Assembly: GCF_902859585.1 (NCBI RefSeq)
Contig: NZ_CADIJM010000004.1
Coordinates: 62,001-126,000 of the forward strand
DNA from: Achromobacter animicus
GTDB taxonomy: Bacteria; Pseudomonadota; Gammaproteobacteria; Burkholderiales; Burkholderiaceae_B
Direction: 5' to 3'
Length of the DNA: 64,000 nucleotides
The notes beneath the pieces were generated by a model. It searched no databases. It had not been told where the DNA came from and saw only the letters and a program-made list of their open reading frames with translations. A program made the position numbers and the translations under genes. This document shows positions 62,005 through 64,000 of the stretch, piece by piece; position 1 is the first letter of the stretch; every line of letters starts with the position of its first letter.

Positions 62005-63150
62005 TTAGTTAGCCTGGCTGACCATCGTTTCAACCATCTCCCACTTGCCGTTCTTGACTTCGTAGATGGTGACCGAGATTTCCTTCAGATCGCCCTTGTC
62101 GTCGTAGGAAATGTGCTCGCTCGTCGCGCCCTTGCGGTTCAGCTTGGCCAGCTTGGGCAGGTACTTTTCGGGGTCGGCGGAACCGGCCTCTTCGATGGCC
62201 GTGATCATGTTCCAGGCGCCGTCGTAGGCGTACGGCGCGTACACGCCGGGCGCCTTCTTGAAGCGGGCCTGGTATTTCTGATCGAAGTCCTTGCCCGCGG
62301 CCATCTTGTCCAGCGGCACGCCGGCCAGCGAGGCATAGGTGCCGTCGGCGGCATCGCCGGCCAGCTTGATGAAGGTGTCGCTACGCGTCATTTCGCCGGA
62401 CACCAGCGGGGCCTCCAGGCCCAGCGTGGCGAGCTGGCGCTTCATCGGGCCGGACTGGGCGTCCAGGCCGCCGTAGAAGATGGCGTCGGGCGCGGAACCC
62501 TTGATGTTGGTCAGGATGGCCGTGAAGTCGTTGGCCTTGTCGGTGGTGTATTCGCGGCGCACGACCTGGCCGCCGGCGGCCTTGACGGCCTTCTCGACTT
62601 CGTCCGCCAGACCCTGGCCGTAGGCGGTGCGATCGTCGATGATCGCGACCTTCTTGGCCTTCAGGTTCTGCACGATGAACTTGCCGACCGCGGCGCCCTG
62701 CTGGGTGTCGCTGGTCATCATGCGGAACGTGGTTTCGTAGCCCTGCTTGGTGTATTCGGGCGAGGTCGCCATGGCGATCTGCGGCAGGCCGGCTTCGTGG
62801 TAGACGCGCGACGCGGGAATCGTGGTGCCCGAGTTGAAGTGACCCAGGATGCCCACAACGTCCTGGTCGACGAGTTGCTGGGCGACCTGCACGCCCACGC
62901 GCGGATCAGCCTGGTCGTCGCGCGAAACCAGCACGAACTTGGCCGTCTCGCCGTCGATCTTGATGCCCTTCTTGTTCGCTTCTTCGAGGGCCAGGTTCAG
63001 GCCATTCTGCATGTCCTCGCCGTAGTGCGATTGCGGACCGGTCAGCGGGGCTGCGAAGCCGAACTTGACGTCGGCGGCCTGCACGGCGGCCGTCATGCCG
63101 GCGGCGGCGATGCTTGCAGCGAGAAGCTTCAAAGTGGTGCGGAACTTCAT
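62005..63150 (-). CDS. livJ: Branched-chain amino acid ABC substrate-binding protein
   Basis: 381 residues. Signal peptide MKFRTTLKLLAASIAAAGMTAAVQA, then ADVKFGFAAPLTGPQSHYGEDMQNGLNLALEEAN, the LivJ/LivK pattern, and VVGILGHFNSGTTIPASRVYHE. TCGGAGGA precedes the ATG. It leads the liv operon. A TATAAC box at about 63185-63190 on the minus strand is a possible -10 element. Confidence 0.94.
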   Translation of the reverse strand: MKFRTTLKLLAASIAAAGMTAAVQAADVKFGFAAPLTGPQSHYGEDMQNGLNLALEEANKKGIKIDGETAKFVLVSRDDQADPRVGVQVAQQLVDQDVVGILGHFNSGTTIPASRVYHEAGLPQIAMATSPEYTKQGYETTFRMMTSDTQQGAAVGKFIVQNLKAKKVAIIDDRTAYGQGLADEVEKAVKAAGGQVVRREYTTDKANDFTAILTNIKGSAPDAIFYGGLDAQSGPMKRQLATLGLEAPLVSGEMTRSDTFIKLAGDAADGTYASLAGVPLDKMAAGKDFDQKYQARFKKAPGVYAPYAYDGAWNMITAIEEAGSADPEKYLPKLAKLNRKGATSEHISYDDKGDLKEISVTIYEVKNGKWEMVETMVSQAN

Positions 63151-63352
63151 GGGGAATCCTCCGAAATATCGGACTAAGGCCTTGTTATACCTGAGCTTTT
63201 AGCCAGGCTTTTGGTTTTTTACTACCGCGGGCCCAGTGATATCCGGGTCCCGCGCATGCATTTTCTGCAGAGCCTGAATGCCGGATTGCGGCAGCCAAGC
63301 CAGAGGTGCGACCGGATTTTCGTTCCAGTGCAACCTAGCCCGATATTGGAGA

Positions 63353-63376
63353 TAACCCTCAGTTTCCTGAGGGTTA
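63353..63376. terminator. Perfect hairpin after putA
   Basis: TAACCCTCAG-TTTC-CTGAGGGTTA: 10-bp perfect stem and 4-nt loop, 14 bp past the putA stop. There is no T tract. The rest of the 63151-63352 gap should hold the livJ promoter; the open frames in it look spurious. Confidence 0.6.
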
Positions 63377-63389
63377 CCCCTGGTCACGC

Positions 63390-64000
63390 TTAACCGATGG
63401 TCATGAGGCTGGCGTTGCCGCCCGCGGCCGCCGTGTTGACGCTGACGGAACGCTCGGTCAGGAGGCGTTCCGGCACGTAGCTGGCGCCCGCCGCCAAGGC
63501 GTCGGAGGTCAGGCCGTGCACCGCCAGGATGGGACCCGGGCGCCGCGCGATGCGCTGGTTCAGCGCCTTGAGCGCGTCGCCGTCGCCTTCGAACAGCACG
63601 GCCTGGTAGTCGGCCTCGTCCACGTCAGCATCCGAAAGGATACCGGCCTGCCCCTGCTGATCGGCATCCAGCGTCGCCAGCAGCGCCTGCGCGGCCGGCG
63701 TGTCCGCAAACCACGCGTGGTTGCCGGTCAGGCGGGCCACGGACCACTGCGCCCGCGCGCCAGCCTCGGTGGCGGCCACGCAGTACACGGCGCCTCGCGG
63801 CTCGACCATATAGGTGTTGGTCTCGCCCGTCGGGCCGGGCAGCGCGATGCGCTGCGGCAGCGGCGCCGCGGCGTCCAGCGCCGGCGGCAGGCCTGCGGGG
63901 CGCGTGCCCAGCAGGCGGTACATGTACAACGGACCGCCCGCCTTCGGACCCGTACCCGACAGCGCTTCCCCGCCGAACGGCTGCACGCCCACCACGGCGC
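63390..64000 (-). CDS. putA: PutA, C-terminal end (cut by window edge)
   Basis: About 203 residues in frame, open to the right edge. VGVQPFGGEALSGTGPKAGGPLYMYRLLG is the aldehyde-dehydrogenase end of proline-utilisation A. The last residues, ERSVSVNTAAAGGNASLMTIG, are the typical PutA C-terminus. PutA oxidises proline to glutamate (proline dehydrogenase plus P5C dehydrogenase) and in many bacteria also represses put genes. The N-terminal domains lie beyond base 64000. Confidence 0.96.
   Translation of the reverse strand, partial: AVVGVQPFGGEALSGTGPKAGGPLYMYRLLGTRPAGLPPALDAAAPLPQRIALPGPTGETNTYMVEPRGAVYCVAATEAGARAQWSVARLTGNHAWFADTPAAQALLATLDADQQGQAGILSDADVDEADYQAVLFEGDGDALKALNQRIARRPGPILAVHGLTSDALAAGASYVPERLLTERSVSVNTAAAGGNASLMTIG

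Noticed and set aside
63199-63387. Minus-strand 62-codon frame between putA and livJ
   Set aside because: It begins inside the post-putA hairpin, has no Shine-Dalgarno, and covers the expected livJ promoter.

Overview
The window reads as chromosomal core sequence of a high-GC betaproteobacterium of the Alcaligenaceae, most likely Achromobacter or a close Bordetella relative. The reasons are the uniformly GC-rich codon use, two Bug-type (tripartite tricarboxylate) periplasmic receptors, the dapC-dapD-dapE order, the ribF-ileS-lspA-coaBC cluster, and several full ABC uptake operons. I see no insertion sequence, integrase, prophage, CRISPR array or rRNA. The only RNA gene found is one tRNA-Leu(UAG).

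Layout. 1-5.6 kb: start of trigger factor (cut by the window edge), a periplasmic M48 protease, a YqhA-like membrane protein, two cold-shock proteins each behind a predicted ~130-nt leader, and small unknown genes. 5.6-9.5 kb: a PLP-dependent D-amino-acid enzyme overlapping a RidA protein, a divergent LysR regulator with a perfect dyad before it, and a second Rid protein that lacks the catalytic arginine. 9.6-16.2 kb: a three-MCE-domain PqiB-like protein, a GNAT acetyltransferase, kdsA, aqpZ, a BLUF-EAL photoreceptor and tRNA-Leu. 16.3-22.5 kb: dapC-dapD-dapE (lysine/peptidoglycan), prmB and a YheS-type ABC-F protein. 22.5-26.4 kb: desaturase-uvrD-chorismate mutase on the minus strand. 26.7-30.2 kb: purN followed by an RsmB-like RNA methyltransferase carrying a long RG-rich tandem-repeat tail and an acidic C-terminal tail. 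30.4-36.4 kb: ribF-ileS-lspA-coaBC, with degenerate short-period repeats on both sides of coaBC.

36.4-40.8 kb: an IclR-controlled minus-strand cluster (IclR, peptidase E, DUF1177, AroM, Bug receptor) with ATGA-coupled genes and two phased operator-like dyads. It is the best candidate here for an undescribed catabolic system. 40.8-45.2 kb: a DUF457-type membrane protein, DedA, an unknown membrane protein, dimeric dUTPase and an OYE-family reductase. 45.2-49.6 kb: a four-gene polar-substrate ABC operon closely resembling ehuBCDA (ectoine/hydroxyectoine uptake), and a lone branched-chain-type binding protein. 49.9-52 kb: OsmC and mntH, the latter with a clear Fur-box-like operator over its promoter. 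52.2-54.2 kb: TetR and a divergent MFS pump sharing two 19-bp operator arms. 54.3-58.3 kb: GntR controlling a Bug receptor, a crotonase and a CoA-transferase. 58.3-63.2 kb: livJ-livH-livM-livG-livF. 63.4 kb to the end: the C-terminus of PutA.

All calls come from reading the sequence and from family knowledge. No database search was run, and starts were chosen by Shine-Dalgarno spacing and family length.
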